A stretch of DNA of 64,000 nt, taken from Paraliobacillus zengyii (GTDB lineage: Bacteria; Bacillota; Bacilli; Bacillales; Amphibacillaceae). The stretch lies in assembly GCF_003268595.1 (NCBI RefSeq), contig NZ_CP029797.1, positions 1,633,501 through 1,697,500 on the forward strand, given 5' to 3'. The translations under genes and the position numbers were made by a program. The notes under the pieces were generated by a model. It was not told where the DNA came from. It was given only the letters and a program-made list of their open reading frames with translations, and searched no databases. Each line of letters starts with the position of its first letter. Positions within the stretch are counted from its first letter, which is position 1. Positions 32,668 to 42,199 of this stretch are shown here, one piece after another.

Positions 32668-34014
32668 ATGAAGAAAAAAAATGTACGCGCAAGTTCATTA
32701 GATATATTATTACGGATAGGTGATAATGGTGCTTTCAGTCATTTATTAATTGATCATACGATCAAGTCAAATGAGTTATCTACATTAGATCAATCATTAT
32801 TAACAGAGATAGTTTATGGTACCCTGCAACGAAAACTAACATTGGATTATTTCGTAACCCATTTTGTGAAAAAACCCGAAAAATTAGCGTCATGGGTAAA
32901 ATGGTTGCTTTATCTATCCTTCTATCAAATGCATTATTTAGAAAAAGTTCCGGATCATGCGATTATTAACGAGGCTGTTACGATTGCTAAAAAAAGGGGA
33001 CATGAAGGTATTTCTTCATTAGTTAATGGCGTATTACGGAGTGCGCAGCGAAGCGGTTTTCCTTCATTTGATAAGATTTCAGATGATGTGGAGCGTCTCA
33101 GTTTAGAAACAAGTCATCCATTGTGGTTGGTAAAACGCTGGGTGAAAACCTATGGTATAACTAAGACAGAATTGATTTGTCATGCTAACTTACATACAAA
33201 ACCGATGACTGTTCGTGTACAACCATTAAAAATAACACGAGATGATGCAATGAAAGTACTGGAAGATGAGGGCTATGAGGTAGAAGCATCTCTTTTCTCA
33301 GAACAAGGAATTGTTGTTGTCAAAGGTAATGTATTAAAAAGTGACTTATTTAGTAAAAATAGTTTGTCAATTCAAGATCAAAGTTCGATGCTAGTAGCGG
33401 AAATGTTACAATTAGAAGAGAATCAAATTGTCTTAGATGCTTGTAGTGCTCCAGGTGGAAAGACAACACATATAGCTGAAAAACTAAAGAATACAGGTCA
33501 AATTTTCGCCTATGATTTGCTTGAGAAGAAAGCAGACCTTGTTGCAAAAAAAGCAGGTATATTGGGCTTAACCAATATTGAGACAAAGGGAGCTGATGCG
33601 AGAAACTTAGATGTCTATCATAATCCGAATACATTTGATCGCATATTAGTGGATGCACCTTGCTCAGGTTTAGGAGTTATTAGAGGGAAGCCAGATATTA
33701 AATACAATAAAAGTGAAGCAGATATTAATAAATTAGCAACCATTCAGATGTCATTATTAGAAAATGTTGCACAATTATTAAAAAATGATGGTAAACTTTT
33801 ATATAGTACATGTACAGTTGATAAGGAAGAGAATGAAAAAGTAGTAGAAGCCTTTTTACTAGCTAATACGGACTTTGAAATAGATAAGTCTTTTTTCGAA
33901 ACATTACCGACATTCATCCAAAATGCGCCTGGTTTATCTGATCTAGGGTTACAAATATTCCCGGATGATTATCAAACGGATGGTTTTTTCTTAACTCGCT
34001 TGCAAAAGAAATGA
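32668..34014 (+). CDS. rsmB: 16S rRNA (cytosine967-C5)-methyltransferase
   Basis: 448 residues. An N-terminal NusB-like RNA-binding domain (about 1-140) is followed by a SAM-dependent Rossmann domain with the motif I region LDACSAPGGKTTHIAEKL (about 255), VDAPCSGLGVIRGKPD (motif IV, Cys) and LLYSTCTVDKEENEKVV (motif VI, catalytic Cys). ATG 32668 follows the fmt stop by one base, with GGGAG upstream. In B. subtilis rlmN comes next; here prpC follows after 86 bp. Confidence 0.95.
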   Translation: MKKKNVRASSLDILLRIGDNGAFSHLLIDHTIKSNELSTLDQSLLTEIVYGTLQRKLTLDYFVTHFVKKPEKLASWVKWLLYLSFYQMHYLEKVPDHAIINEAVTIAKKRGHEGISSLVNGVLRSAQRSGFPSFDKISDDVERLSLETSHPLWLVKRWVKTYGITKTELICHANLHTKPMTVRVQPLKITRDDAMKVLEDEGYEVEASLFSEQGIVVVKGNVLKSDLFSKNSLSIQDQSSMLVAEMLQLEENQIVLDACSAPGGKTTHIAEKLKNTGQIFAYDLLEKKADLVAKKAGILGLTNIETKGADARNLDVYHNPNTFDRILVDAPCSGLGVIRGKPDIKYNKSEADINKLATIQMSLLENVAQLLKNDGKLLYSTCTVDKEENEKVVEAFLLANTDFEIDKSFFETLPTFIQNAPGLSDLGLQIFPDDYQTDGFFLTRLQKK

Positions 34015-34100
34015 AAAAGACATACGTTATAAGGACTAGTTTACCGTTACGTATACAATGAATTATAATGATGAAGAATGAATGATACGGGGTGAGATGA

Positions 34101-34859
34101 ATGAAGCAATATTTTATAACGGATCAAGGAAAAGTAAGAGAACATAATGAAGATGCAGGTGGTATATTTCGTAATGCAGAAAATCAAGTTTTAAGTGTTG
34201 TAGCAGACGGGATGGGAGGCCATAAGGCAGGTGATGTGGCTAGTCAAATGGTTATCCATCACTTTCAACAAGAATGGCCAAAAACCACTAGCTTAACAAC
34301 GAAAGAGGAAACGGAAGAATGGTTGACAAACTCAATTAAAGATATTAATCAAAAAGTTTATGATCATGCACAGGAAAATAAAGAATGTGCTGGTATGGGC
34401 ACAACGGTGGTGGCTGCAATATTTTCTTGTGATTTTGTTTCTATCGCGCATATTGGTGATAGCCGTTGTTATCTTTATCATGATCAAACACTTCGACAAG
34501 TAACAGAGGACCATTCACTCGTCAATGAACTTGTTCGATCTGGTCAAATTTCAAAAGAAGATGCTGAATTTCATCCTCGTAAAAATGTTTTGATGAGAGC
34601 ATTGGGCACAGATAAAAATGCAGAACCAGATGTAAGATCAGAAGAATGGAAAGAAAAGGATCGTATACTGATTTGCTCAGATGGTTTATCTAATAAAGTC
34701 AGTGATAAAGAATTCAATGAATATTTGCAGAAGGATGATTCACTTGACCAAATTGGAAAACAATTAGTTAATCTAGCTAATGATCGCGGTGGAGAAGACA
34801 ATATCACGATTACTTTATCTGAATATGAAACAGTAAGAGAAGGTGATCCATCGTGTTAG
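34101..34859 (+). CDS. prpC: Stp1/PrpC protein serine/threonine phosphatase
   Basis: 252 residues, PP2C type. Metal-binding motifs REHNEDAGG, VADGMGGHKAGDVAS, IAHIGDSRCYLY, ICSDGLSNKVSD and DRGGEDNITI are all present. It removes phosphate from PrkC targets. The start ATG 34101 follows GGGGTGAG. It overlaps prkC by 7 bp; the pair forms a reversible signalling switch. Confidence 0.96.
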   Translation: MKQYFITDQGKVREHNEDAGGIFRNAENQVLSVVADGMGGHKAGDVASQMVIHHFQQEWPKTTSLTTKEETEEWLTNSIKDINQKVYDHAQENKECAGMGTTVVAAIFSCDFVSIAHIGDSRCYLYHDQTLRQVTEDHSLVNELVRSGQISKEDAEFHPRKNVLMRALGTDKNAEPDVRSEEWKEKDRILICSDGLSNKVSDKEFNEYLQKDDSLDQIGKQLVNLANDRGGEDNITITLSEYETVREGDPSC

Positions 34860-36910
34860 AAGGTCGATTACTGAATGACCGTTATAAGGTAATAAAGACG
34901 ATTGGCGGCGGTGGAATGGCCAACGTATATCTAGGCCATGACACTATTTTAGATCGTGAAGTAGCTATTAAAGTATTGAAACTAGAATATGCAAATGATG
35001 AAGAATTTATTACCCGTTTTCATCGTGAAGCCCATTCTGCAACAAGTTTATCTAATCCTAATATAGTTAATATATATGACGTCGGCGATGAAGATAATAT
35101 ATACTACATGGTTATGGAGTATGTCGATGGGATGACTTTAAAAAAATATATTCAATTATACGGTCCAATCCAAGTTGAAGAAGCGATTGCAATTATGAGA
35201 CAAGTTACATCTGCAATTGATCATGCCCATGAAAATGATATTGTTCATCGTGACATTAAACCCCAAAACATTTTAATTGATCCTTTTGGTCAAGTTAAAG
35301 TGACTGATTTTGGTATAGCATTGGCTTTAAGTGCTACCTCATTGACGCAAACCAATTCTGTATTAGGTTCTGTTCATTATCTTTCACCAGAACAGGCGCG
35401 CGGAGGGAACGCAAATAAAAAATCCGATATCTATTCACTAGGTATTGTCCTCTATGAATTGTTGACTGGGCGGATACCTTTCTCTGGACAATCTGCAGTT
35501 TCGATTGCCTTAAAACACTTACAATCTAATACGCCCTCCATTAGACAATGGAATGAAGAAATACCACAAAGTATTGAAAATGTTGTTTTAAAAGCAACAA
35601 CAAAAGATCCATTCTATCGGTATGATTCGGTAGATGCTTTTGAGCAAGATTTAATAACTGCTTTAGACCCATCTCGTTTGAATGAGCCAGCTTTTTTCCC
35701 GCCTGAAGAAGAGGGCGAGTCAACAAAAGCAATTCCGATCATAACGGAAAAATCTTTTGAAAAAAATAAATCAGCACAAGATACACTCGTTCACACTAAA
35801 AATAATGTTGGAAATGAACAACCAACAGAAAATGAAACAGATATAAAAACAGGTAAAAATAAAAAAGCTAAGAAAAAGAAATCCAAAAAAAAGAAAGTTT
35901 TTATTTGGTTGATAATAGTATTCTTTGTTCTAATAAGTTCAGGTCTGTTTGCATTATTTGTATTGCCTAATTGGCTCCAACCAGATGATATAACGGTTCC
36001 TGAGTTAGAAGGAGAAACATATAGTGATGCTTTACAAGAACTTGTAGAACTTGGTTTAGAAGTAGAACGTGAAGATGATTTCTCAGAAGAAATTCCGGAA
36101 GATCACGTAACGAGAACGAACCCTGAGGCAGGCATAAATATTAAAGAAGGCTCCTCGATAACAGTTTATGTTAGTCAAGGAAAAGAAACAGAAGATATTG
36201 CTGATTATGTAGGGCAGAATTATGATCAAGTAGAACGAATTCTCCTGCAACTAGGTTATCAAGACGTTCAGAGAAACGATACCTATTCTGATCAACCAGA
36301 AGGACAGATTTTAGAACAGGTTGAACCTTCACCAAATAGTGCGGTGGTTCCTTCTGATACTATTGTTATATTCGATGTTAGTGCTGGAGAAAAAATGATC
36401 ACGTTAGATGACTTAACTGGCATGAGTGAAGATGATGCAAGAGAGTATCTAGCAGCAAATAATTTATCCGCCAATATAGAAGAAAGTAATTCAGATGAAG
36501 TCGCTGACGGAGATGTGATTAGTCAATCTCCAAGTGCAGGTAGTGAGGTGGCAGAGGATACTGTTGTCGATCTTGTTGTTTCAATAGGAGAAGAAGAACA
36601 GCCTCCTATAACACATAGCGTTTCCTTTACAATACCATATACTGGTGACACTACAAATAACGGTAATGGTGATGAAAATGGAAATGGAAATAATGAGAAT
36701 GCCACAAGTGAAGCACAAGAAGTGCGTATCTATATTAGTGATATGAATAATGATCTTACGAGCTTGTATGAAACAGAGTCCATTACGGAGGATACGGAGT
36801 TTTCTGTTAGACTTACGATCGCACCAGGTGAGACTGCAACTTACAAAGTTGAAAGAGAAGATCAAGTAATCTTGCAAAAAACGATTGCATATGAAGATGT
36901 AGAGGGGTGA
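34853..36910 (+). CDS. prkC: Serine/threonine protein kinase with PASTA domains
   Basis: 685 residues. A cytoplasmic kinase domain (about 10-275) has the glycine loop IGGGGMANVYLG (17-28), Lys40, HRDIKPQN (132-139) and DFGIA (152). A basic stretch (338-348) precedes a single membrane span (about 349-371), then three extracellular PASTA repeats (about 380-580). The end is an unusual Asn/Gly-rich linker (NNGNGDENGNGN, about 606) and a small beta-rich tail. PrkC senses peptidoglycan fragments, affecting spore germination and cell wall metabolism in Bacillus. Start GTG 34853 is preceded by AAGGTGATCC within prpC. Confidence 0.96.
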   Translation: MLEGRLLNDRYKVIKTIGGGGMANVYLGHDTILDREVAIKVLKLEYANDEEFITRFHREAHSATSLSNPNIVNIYDVGDEDNIYYMVMEYVDGMTLKKYIQLYGPIQVEEAIAIMRQVTSAIDHAHENDIVHRDIKPQNILIDPFGQVKVTDFGIALALSATSLTQTNSVLGSVHYLSPEQARGGNANKKSDIYSLGIVLYELLTGRIPFSGQSAVSIALKHLQSNTPSIRQWNEEIPQSIENVVLKATTKDPFYRYDSVDAFEQDLITALDPSRLNEPAFFPPEEEGESTKAIPIITEKSFEKNKSAQDTLVHTKNNVGNEQPTENETDIKTGKNKKAKKKKSKKKKVFIWLIIVFFVLISSGLFALFVLPNWLQPDDITVPELEGETYSDALQELVELGLEVEREDDFSEEIPEDHVTRTNPEAGINIKEGSSITVYVSQGKETEDIADYVGQNYDQVERILLQLGYQDVQRNDTYSDQPEGQILEQVEPSPNSAVVPSDTIVIFDVSAGEKMITLDDLTGMSEDDAREYLAANNLSANIEESNSDEVADGDVISQSPSAGSEVAEDTVVDLVVSIGEEEQPPITHSVSFTIPYTGDTTNNGNGDENGNGNNENATSEAQEVRIYISDMNNDLTSLYETESITEDTEFSVRLTIAPGETATYKVEREDQVILQKTIAYEDVEG

Positions 36911-36918
36911 GTGAATGG

Positions 36919-37800
36919 ATGCCTGAAGGTAAAATTATGAAAGCATTAAGCGGCTTTTATTACGTGAAAAGTGATCAAAATATATATCAATGCAGAGGAC
37001 GAGGATTATTTCGTAAACAAAAAATCACGCCATTAGTTGGTGATGATGTCCAATTTGATATTAGCAATCCGAATGAAGGCTATATTTTTGAAATAAAAGA
37101 ACGTAAAAATGAATTAAGACGCCCACCTATAGCGAATATTGATCAAGCTGTTATTGTCGTGTCAGCTAAAGAACCTGATTTTAGTTCCCTACTATTAGAT
37201 CGTTTTTTATTATTAGTAGAAGCGAATCAAATAGAACCTGTTATATTTATTTCAAAAGTAGACATGCTTTCTGCTGAAGAGCTAGAAAAAATTAATATGT
37301 ATCAGGAAATTTATCGTTCTACTGGCTATCAGGTTGAAGTGTCATCAACGAAAGATGGTTCTGATCTGCAACAACTAATGCCTTATTTCTCGAATAACAT
37401 ATCGGTTATAGCTGGACAATCAGGTGTGGGTAAATCATCGTTATTAAATAAATTGAATCCACAACTTGATATCGAGACAGACGAAATTTCAACTAGTCTG
37501 AATCGTGGTAAACATACAACGAGGCATGTTGAACTTGTAGAAATTGCAGAAGGTTTAGTTGCGGATACACCTGGATTTAGTTCATTGGAATTTGATCAAA
37601 TTGATTTAGAAACGTTACCTGTTTGCTTTCCTGAAATGAGAAGCAGACAGAATGATTGTAAATTCCGTGGCTGCATGCATATTAATGAGCCGAAGTGTGC
37701 CATTAAAGCAGCCGTAGAAAATGAAGAAATCGCATCTTTCCGATACAAACATTATGTTTCATTTTATCACGAAATTCATACAAGAAAGCCGAGGTATTAA
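36919..37800 (+). CDS. rsgA: Ribosome small subunit-dependent GTPase A
   Basis: 293 residues (CpgA/YloQ). An N-terminal OB fold is followed by a circularly permuted GTPase domain with G4-like FISKVDML, G1 GQSGVGKSSLLN and G3 DTPGFSS, then a C-terminal zinc region with CKFRGCMHINEPKCAIK. It helps mature the 30S subunit. I choose ATG 36919 (MPEGKIMKALSGFYYV), which matches the B. subtilis start and follows AGAGGGGTGA by 8 bases, rather than GTG 36907. Confidence 0.95.
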   Translation: MPEGKIMKALSGFYYVKSDQNIYQCRGRGLFRKQKITPLVGDDVQFDISNPNEGYIFEIKERKNELRRPPIANIDQAVIVVSAKEPDFSSLLLDRFLLLVEANQIEPVIFISKVDMLSAEELEKINMYQEIYRSTGYQVEVSSTKDGSDLQQLMPYFSNNISVIAGQSGVGKSSLLNKLNPQLDIETDEISTSLNRGKHTTRHVELVEIAEGLVADTPGFSSLEFDQIDLETLPVCFPEMRSRQNDCKFRGCMHINEPKCAIKAAVENEEIASFRYKHYVSFYHEIHTRKPRY

Positions 37801-37803
37801 AAG

Positions 37804-38457
37804 ATGACAAAAATTGCCCCATCTATTCTATCAGCTGATTTTGCACGATTGAAAGATGAAATTACAGACGTGGAACGAGGGGGAGCCGATTATATTCATG
37901 TTGATGTAATGGACGGCCACTTTGTTCCCAACATAACAATTGGACCACTTATTGTTAATGCTATTCGTCCAGTTACTACGTTACCTTTAGATGTGCATTT
38001 AATGATTGATAATCCAGATGACTATATTGACGCTTTTGCTGATGCTGGAGCAGATATTATTTCTGTTCATGTCGAAGCTTGTGTGCATTTACACCGCACG
38101 ATTCATGCGATTAAAGCAAGAGGAGTAAAAGCGGGAGTTGTAATCAATCCTGGTACACCTGTAGAAATGCTCTACCCTATTTTAAAAGATGTCGATTTAG
38201 TCTTGTTTATGACTGTAAATCCTGGCTTTGGTGGGCAGTCCTTTATCGCAGATGTATTGTCGAAGGTTGAACAAGCAGCTATTTGGAGAAGAGAATTTGC
38301 CCCTCATGTGGAGTTTGAAGTTGATGGTGGTATTAATGAAGAAACTGCCAAATTGTGTACAGATGCAGGTGTCGATGTGTTAGTTGCAGGAAGCGCTATT
38401 TTCAATCAACAGGATCGACATGAAGCAATTGAGATCATTCGAAATGCAACAAAATAA
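37804..38457 (+). CDS. rpe: Ribulose-phosphate 3-epimerase
   Basis: 217 residues, TIM-barrel enzyme of the pentose phosphate pathway that interconverts ribulose 5-phosphate and xylulose 5-phosphate. APSILSADFARL, VDVMDGHFVPNITIGP with metal ligands, HLMIDNPDDYI, MTVNPGFGGQ and EVDGGINEET are all conserved. It starts 3 bp after rsgA. Confidence 0.96.
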   Translation: MTKIAPSILSADFARLKDEITDVERGGADYIHVDVMDGHFVPNITIGPLIVNAIRPVTTLPLDVHLMIDNPDDYIDAFADAGADIISVHVEACVHLHRTIHAIKARGVKAGVVINPGTPVEMLYPILKDVDLVLFMTVNPGFGGQSFIADVLSKVEQAAIWRREFAPHVEFEVDGGINEETAKLCTDAGVDVLVAGSAIFNQQDRHEAIEIIRNATK

Positions 38458-38483
38458 AGTTTGTGCATAAAAGGGGTAAGATT

Positions 38484-39158
38484 ATGTATACTGTAGCCAT
38501 TGTAGCGGGAGGTCCTGCTTCATTTATTCCAAACTTAACATTATACCAGAATCAAGTTGACTACTGGATTGGTGCAGATAAAGGTTCTTACCGTTTAGTA
38601 GAGGAAAATATGAGTCTAGATCTAGCAATTGGCGATTTTGATTCGATAACTGAAGATGAATTTAGTAAGGTGAAAGAGCATGCAAAAAAAATAAATGTTT
38701 TTTCAATTGAAAAGGATGAAACTGATCTAGATTTAGCTATTTTAGAAGCAATGGCTTTAAAGCCTAATAAATTACTTATCTTTGGTGCTACAGGTGGTCG
38801 AATGGACCACACACTGGCTAATATTCAATTACTCTCCCGATTAAAACAGGACATCCAAACTAGTATAATTGATTCTCAAAATGAAATTTCTTTATTTCGT
38901 CCTGGAAACTATGAGATTGAGGAAAATCACAATTTACCGATGATCTCCTTTATTCCTTTAACACCTGCTGTAGCAGGTTTATCTCTTGAAAATTTCTACT
39001 ATCCGTTAGAGGATAAATTAATTGAATGGGGATCAACTCTATGTCTTTCCAATAAGCTTATTCGGAAAAAAGGTACTTTTTCTTTTGATACAGGCATATT
39101 AATAATGATAAAGAGCCGTGATGTACTTATTAGGCATGGTAATCATACAATAATATGA
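38484..39158 (+). CDS. thiN: Thiamine diphosphokinase
   Basis: 224 residues (ThiN/YloS). It transfers pyrophosphate from ATP to thiamine to make the cofactor. GADKGSYRLV, LAIGDFDSIT, DETDLDLAI and GATGGRMDHTLANI are family motifs. I use ATG 38484 because AAAGGGG lies 8 bases upstream; GTG 38463 in frame would put that site inside the gene. The gene precedes spoVM as in B. subtilis. Confidence 0.94.
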   Translation: MYTVAIVAGGPASFIPNLTLYQNQVDYWIGADKGSYRLVEENMSLDLAIGDFDSITEDEFSKVKEHAKKINVFSIEKDETDLDLAILEAMALKPNKLLIFGATGGRMDHTLANIQLLSRLKQDIQTSIIDSQNEISLFRPGNYEIEENHNLPMISFIPLTPAVAGLSLENFYYPLEDKLIEWGSTLCLSNKLIRKKGTFSFDTGILIMIKSRDVLIRHGNHTII

Positions 39159-39195
39159 AGTATTTTTTGTCATAAGGAAAAGAGGAGGGGTTCTC

Positions 39196-39276
39196 ATTAA
39201 ATTTTATACCTTTAAACTCCCAAGGTTCATTGGTGGCTTCGTTCGAGTAATCATGGGTTCATTTAAAAAGAATTAA
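39196..39276 (+). CDS. spoVM: Stage V sporulation protein M, ATT start codon
   Basis: 26 residues reading (M)KFYTFKLPRFIGGFVRVIM followed by GSFKKN. Length, order and Pro9 match B. subtilis SpoVM, the amphipathic helix that binds the convex forespore membrane and anchors the SpoIVA coat base. Position between thiN and rpmB also matches. The codon at the Met position is ATT (39196-39198), preceded at 5 bases by AGAGGAGGGG. No ATG, GTG or TTG occurs in frame upstream as far as the thiN stop region. It is too short for ordinary gene callers. Confidence 0.9.
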   Translation: MKFYTFKLPRFIGGFVRVIMGSFKKN

Positions 39277-39301
39277 TTTGTTCCGTATGTGAAAGTGGCA
39301 T

Positions 39302-39337
39302 AACAAAAAAGCACCTAATCATAGGTGCTTTTTTGTT
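39302..39337. terminator. Bidirectional terminator between spoVM and rpmB
   Basis: AACAAAAAAGCACCTA / TAGGTGCTTTTTTGTT with a short loop. A and T runs flank it on both sides, so it can serve spoVM (+) and the convergent rpmB (-). Confidence 0.85.
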
Positions 39338-39394
39338 AAATAAGTATATCTTTTATTGAATAGTAAAAACTAATCATTAAAGCACTACTTATAA

Positions 39395-39583
39395 TTATAC
39401 GCGCTCTACTTTACCAGATTTCAATGCACGAGTAGAAACATAAACACGTTTCGGTTTACCATCTACCATAATGCGAACTTTTTGCACGTTAGCTTTCCAT
39501 GTGCGTTTATTAGAGTTCATTGCGTGCGAACGGTTATTTCCAGTTGAAGTTTTACGTCCAGTTATAACACATTTTCGTCCCAT
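39395..39583 (-). CDS. rpmB: 50S ribosomal protein L28
   Basis: 62 residues, normal length. [20 protein letters not shown] and [12 protein letters not shown] are typical. No second zinc-type Cys pair is present, so this is the Cys-poor form. ATG 39583 is preceded by AGGAGGGA on the minus strand. It is convergent with spoVM and divergent from yloU. Confidence 0.95.
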   Translation of the reverse strand: MGRKCVITGRKTSTGNNRSHAMNSNKRTWKANVQKVRIMVDGKPKRVYVSTRALKSGKVERV

Positions 39584-39626
39584 ATTAATCCCTCCTACTT
39601 ACATCTATCTCATTACATACTTATAT

Positions 39627-39655
39627 AATTTATCACAAATATACGGATAATGCAA
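39627..39655 (-). promoter_or_regulatory. Candidate rpmB promoter
   Basis: On the minus strand TTGCAT, 17 bp, TAAATT, about 45 bp before the rpmB start. The -10 is weak. Confidence 0.45.
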
Positions 39656-40026
39656 TCTATAGTTGAATAAAGTAAGAACGATCAAAATGATCACGAATTA
39701 ATTACTACTAATAAGCAAAACCTTCAATTTTTAGACAAAAAGTAGCTTTATAATAGGAATATAAAGCAGATTCGCTTGACAGAATTTAAGTTTTCGTCCA
39801 TTGTATAAAGGGGTTTATCAAGGTTATGGAAGACTTAGGTCCTTAATACACGGATTTATTCAAGTACATACTAACCAATGAAACAGTTTTTTGTTAAAGG
39901 TACAAGGTGAAACGGCTTTCATAATTAATTTGTTTGTTGTAATATGAAGATAACCGAACTGTTTTATATGTTAAACTGAAATTATAAGTAAAAGAATAGC
40001 AAGATATGACTAAGGAGGATAATGTT
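39656..40026. other. Divergent intergenic region without a gene
   Basis: About 370 bp of AT-rich sequence between rpmB and yloU. A TTGACA at 39776 followed by TTGTATAAA has poor spacing for a sigma-A promoter. No copy of the palindromic repeat and no conserved ORF is seen. Confidence 0.5.
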
Positions 40027-40389
40027 ATGTCTATTGAATTAACTACAAAAGACGGACATGTCACAATTACAAATGAAGTAATCTCTACAGTTGCCGGTGG
40101 AGCAGCTATTGAGTGCTATGGTATTGTTGGTATGGCTTCAAAAAACCAACTGAAAGATGGAATTGCGGAAATTTTACGTAAAGAAAACTTTTCTAAAGGT
40201 GTTGTCGTTCGTCAAGATGATGACCTTATTAGTATTGATATGTATATTATTGTAAGTTATGGTACAAAGATTTCTGAAGTAGCTCATAACGTACAATCTC
40301 AGGTAAAATATACATTGGATAAAACATTAGGATTACCAATTCATGCAATTAATATTTTCATTCAAGGTGTAAGGGTACAAGCAGAATAA
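40027..40389 (+). CDS. yloU: Asp23/Gls24 family envelope stress protein YloU
   Basis: 120 residues. GGAAIECYGIVGMASKNQ and DMYIIVSYGTKISEVAHNVQ are characteristic of the Asp23 family. The precise role is unknown; the genetic neighbour is the fatty acid kinase FakA homologue, as in B. subtilis. ATG 40027 (MSIELTTKDG) is preceded by AAGGAGGAT; the upstream in-frame ATG 40006 includes that site within the coding part. Confidence 0.94.
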   Translation: MSIELTTKDGHVTITNEVISTVAGGAAIECYGIVGMASKNQLKDGIAEILRKENFSKGVVVRQDDDLISIDMYIIVSYGTKISEVAHNVQSQVKYTLDKTLGLPIHAINIFIQGVRVQAE

Positions 40390-40470
40390 AAAATAAAAGT
40401 TGTAATAAATAAAATGCTAGCTACAAATTGAAACGTGTTAAGTTTTTCGTTTACGAAGGAGGAAGTTCTA

Positions 40471-42138
40471 GTGGTTGTAAGAACTATAGAAGGCGCTAAG
40501 TTTGCACAAATGGTGCTACTTGGTGCAAACCATTTAACTAACAATGCAACAATGATTGATGCATTAAATGTTTTTCCAGTTCCTGATGGGGACACGGGTA
40601 CAAATATGAATTTATCAATGACTTCAGGCGCTGCCGAAGTAAAGAAATTAGAGAATGAATCTGTAACAGTAGTATCTGAAGCATTTGCAAAAGGCTTGTT
40701 AATGGGTGCACGTGGAAATTCAGGTGTGATACTTTCACAACTATTTCGCGGTTTTGCAAAAGGTGTGAATGGTGCTGAAGTTCTTGATACAAAAACATTC
40801 GCAAAGGCTTTGCAAACAGGTGTTAATACAGCTTATAAAGCTGTTATGAAACCGGTTGAAGGGACAATTTTAACTGTAGCAAAAGATACCGCTAAAAAAG
40901 CAGTAGAATTAGCTGAAACTACTGAGGACATCATTGTATTTATGGAAGGTGTCTTAAAAGCTTCTAAAAAATCGCTTGCGCATACACCGGAATTATTACC
41001 AGTTTTGAAAGAGGTTGGTGTAGTAGATAGTGGTGGACAAGGTTTAGTAGTTATATATGAAGGGTTTTTAGCATCCTTAAAAGGAGAGGCTTTACCTGAA
41101 TCTGCAAATGCGACGGTTGAAATGGATGATTTGGTAAACGCTGAACATCATAAACTTGTTCAAGATTATATGCGAACAGAGGATATCGAATTTGGTTATT
41201 GTACTGAATTTATGGTTAAATTTGAAGATGAAAAATTAAAAGAAAATCCTTATGATGAAGAAGTATTTCGTCAAGAGCTAAGTGAACTAGGTGATTCATT
41301 ATTAGTTGTATCTGATGATGAAATTATTAAAGTCCATGTGCACGTAGAATATCCTGGTCAAGCTATAGATTTAGGCCAGCGTTTTGGAAGCTTTATTAGT
41401 ATTAAAGTTGAAAATATGCGTGAGCAACATACTTCTATTGTCGGTGATAAGGTTAAAACGAAAGAAAAGCCAAAGAAAAAGCAAGATTATGCGATCGTAT
41501 CTGTTGCAATGGGTGATGGATTAAAAGAATTGTTAGAAAGTCTTGGTGCATCAGTTGTCATTCAAGGTGGACAAACAATGAATCCTAGTACGCAGGACAT
41601 TACACATGCAATTGAAGAAGCGCATGCTAAACGCGTAATTATATTACCTAACAATAAAAATATTGTCATGGCTGCTGAGCAAGCTGCAGATTTAAGTGAA
41701 GATGAAGTAATTGTTGTTCCAACGAAAACAATTCCACAGGGAATGAGCGCATTATTAGCCTTTCATCCTGATTCTTCGCTTGAGACTAACAAAGCGAATA
41801 TGTTAGAAGCAAGTAAGCAAGTAAAAACTGGTCAGATAACATATGCAGTAAGAGATACGCAAATAGATGGGTTAACGATTGAAAATGGAAACTTTATGGG
41901 GCTTGCTGATAGTAAGATTATCGCAACAGGTAAAGATAAATTAGATGTTATCAAACAATTACTAGCAGAACTTGTTACAGAGGAAGATGAAATTGTAACG
42001 ATCTTACAAGGTGAAGATGCTGCTGATGAAGAAATTGAGATCATCGAATCATACATTGAAGCGGAATTTGAAGACTTGGAAATAGAAGTTCATAAAGGAA
42101 ATCAACCGATTTATTCTTATATTTTTGCTATAGAATAA
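40471..42138 (+). CDS. fakA: DhaL domain protein, fatty acid kinase subunit FakA (YloV)
   Basis: 555 residues. The N-terminal DhaL-type ATP-binding domain shows NVFPVPDGDTGTNMNLSM and GARGNSGVILSQLFRG (metal and nucleotide sites), the middle has DSGGQGLVVIYEG, and the C-terminal domain is DegV-like in its overall pattern. In Staphylococcus FakA phosphorylates fatty acids bound by FakB proteins. I choose GTG 40471 because AAGGAGGAA is 6 bases before it. The gene ends with its own terminator at 42147. Confidence 0.92.
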   Translation: MVVRTIEGAKFAQMVLLGANHLTNNATMIDALNVFPVPDGDTGTNMNLSMTSGAAEVKKLENESVTVVSEAFAKGLLMGARGNSGVILSQLFRGFAKGVNGAEVLDTKTFAKALQTGVNTAYKAVMKPVEGTILTVAKDTAKKAVELAETTEDIIVFMEGVLKASKKSLAHTPELLPVLKEVGVVDSGGQGLVVIYEGFLASLKGEALPESANATVEMDDLVNAEHHKLVQDYMRTEDIEFGYCTEFMVKFEDEKLKENPYDEEVFRQELSELGDSLLVVSDDEIIKVHVHVEYPGQAIDLGQRFGSFISIKVENMREQHTSIVGDKVKTKEKPKKKQDYAIVSVAMGDGLKELLESLGASVVIQGGQTMNPSTQDITHAIEEAHAKRVIILPNNKNIVMAAEQAADLSEDEVIVVPTKTIPQGMSALLAFHPDSSLETNKANMLEASKQVKTGQITYAVRDTQIDGLTIENGNFMGLADSKIIATGKDKLDVIKQLLAELVTEEDEIVTILQGEDAADEEIEIIESYIEAEFEDLEIEVHKGNQPIYSYIFAIE

Positions 42139-42146
42139 GTAAGAAG

Positions 42147-42180
42147 GCTCAGGAGTAAGACCATATCCTGAGCTTTTCTT
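42147..42180 (+). terminator. Intrinsic terminator of yloU-fakA
   Basis: GCTCAGGA / TCCTGAGC, 10-nt loop, followed by TTTTCTT. Repeat element G begins about 20 bp later. Confidence 0.8.
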
Positions 42181-42199
42181 ATGTTAGAAGTTTCGTTAT

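Noticed and set aside
39776..39809. TTGACA with TATAAA as yloU promoter
   Set aside because: The spacing is 22 bp, too long for a sigma-A promoter.
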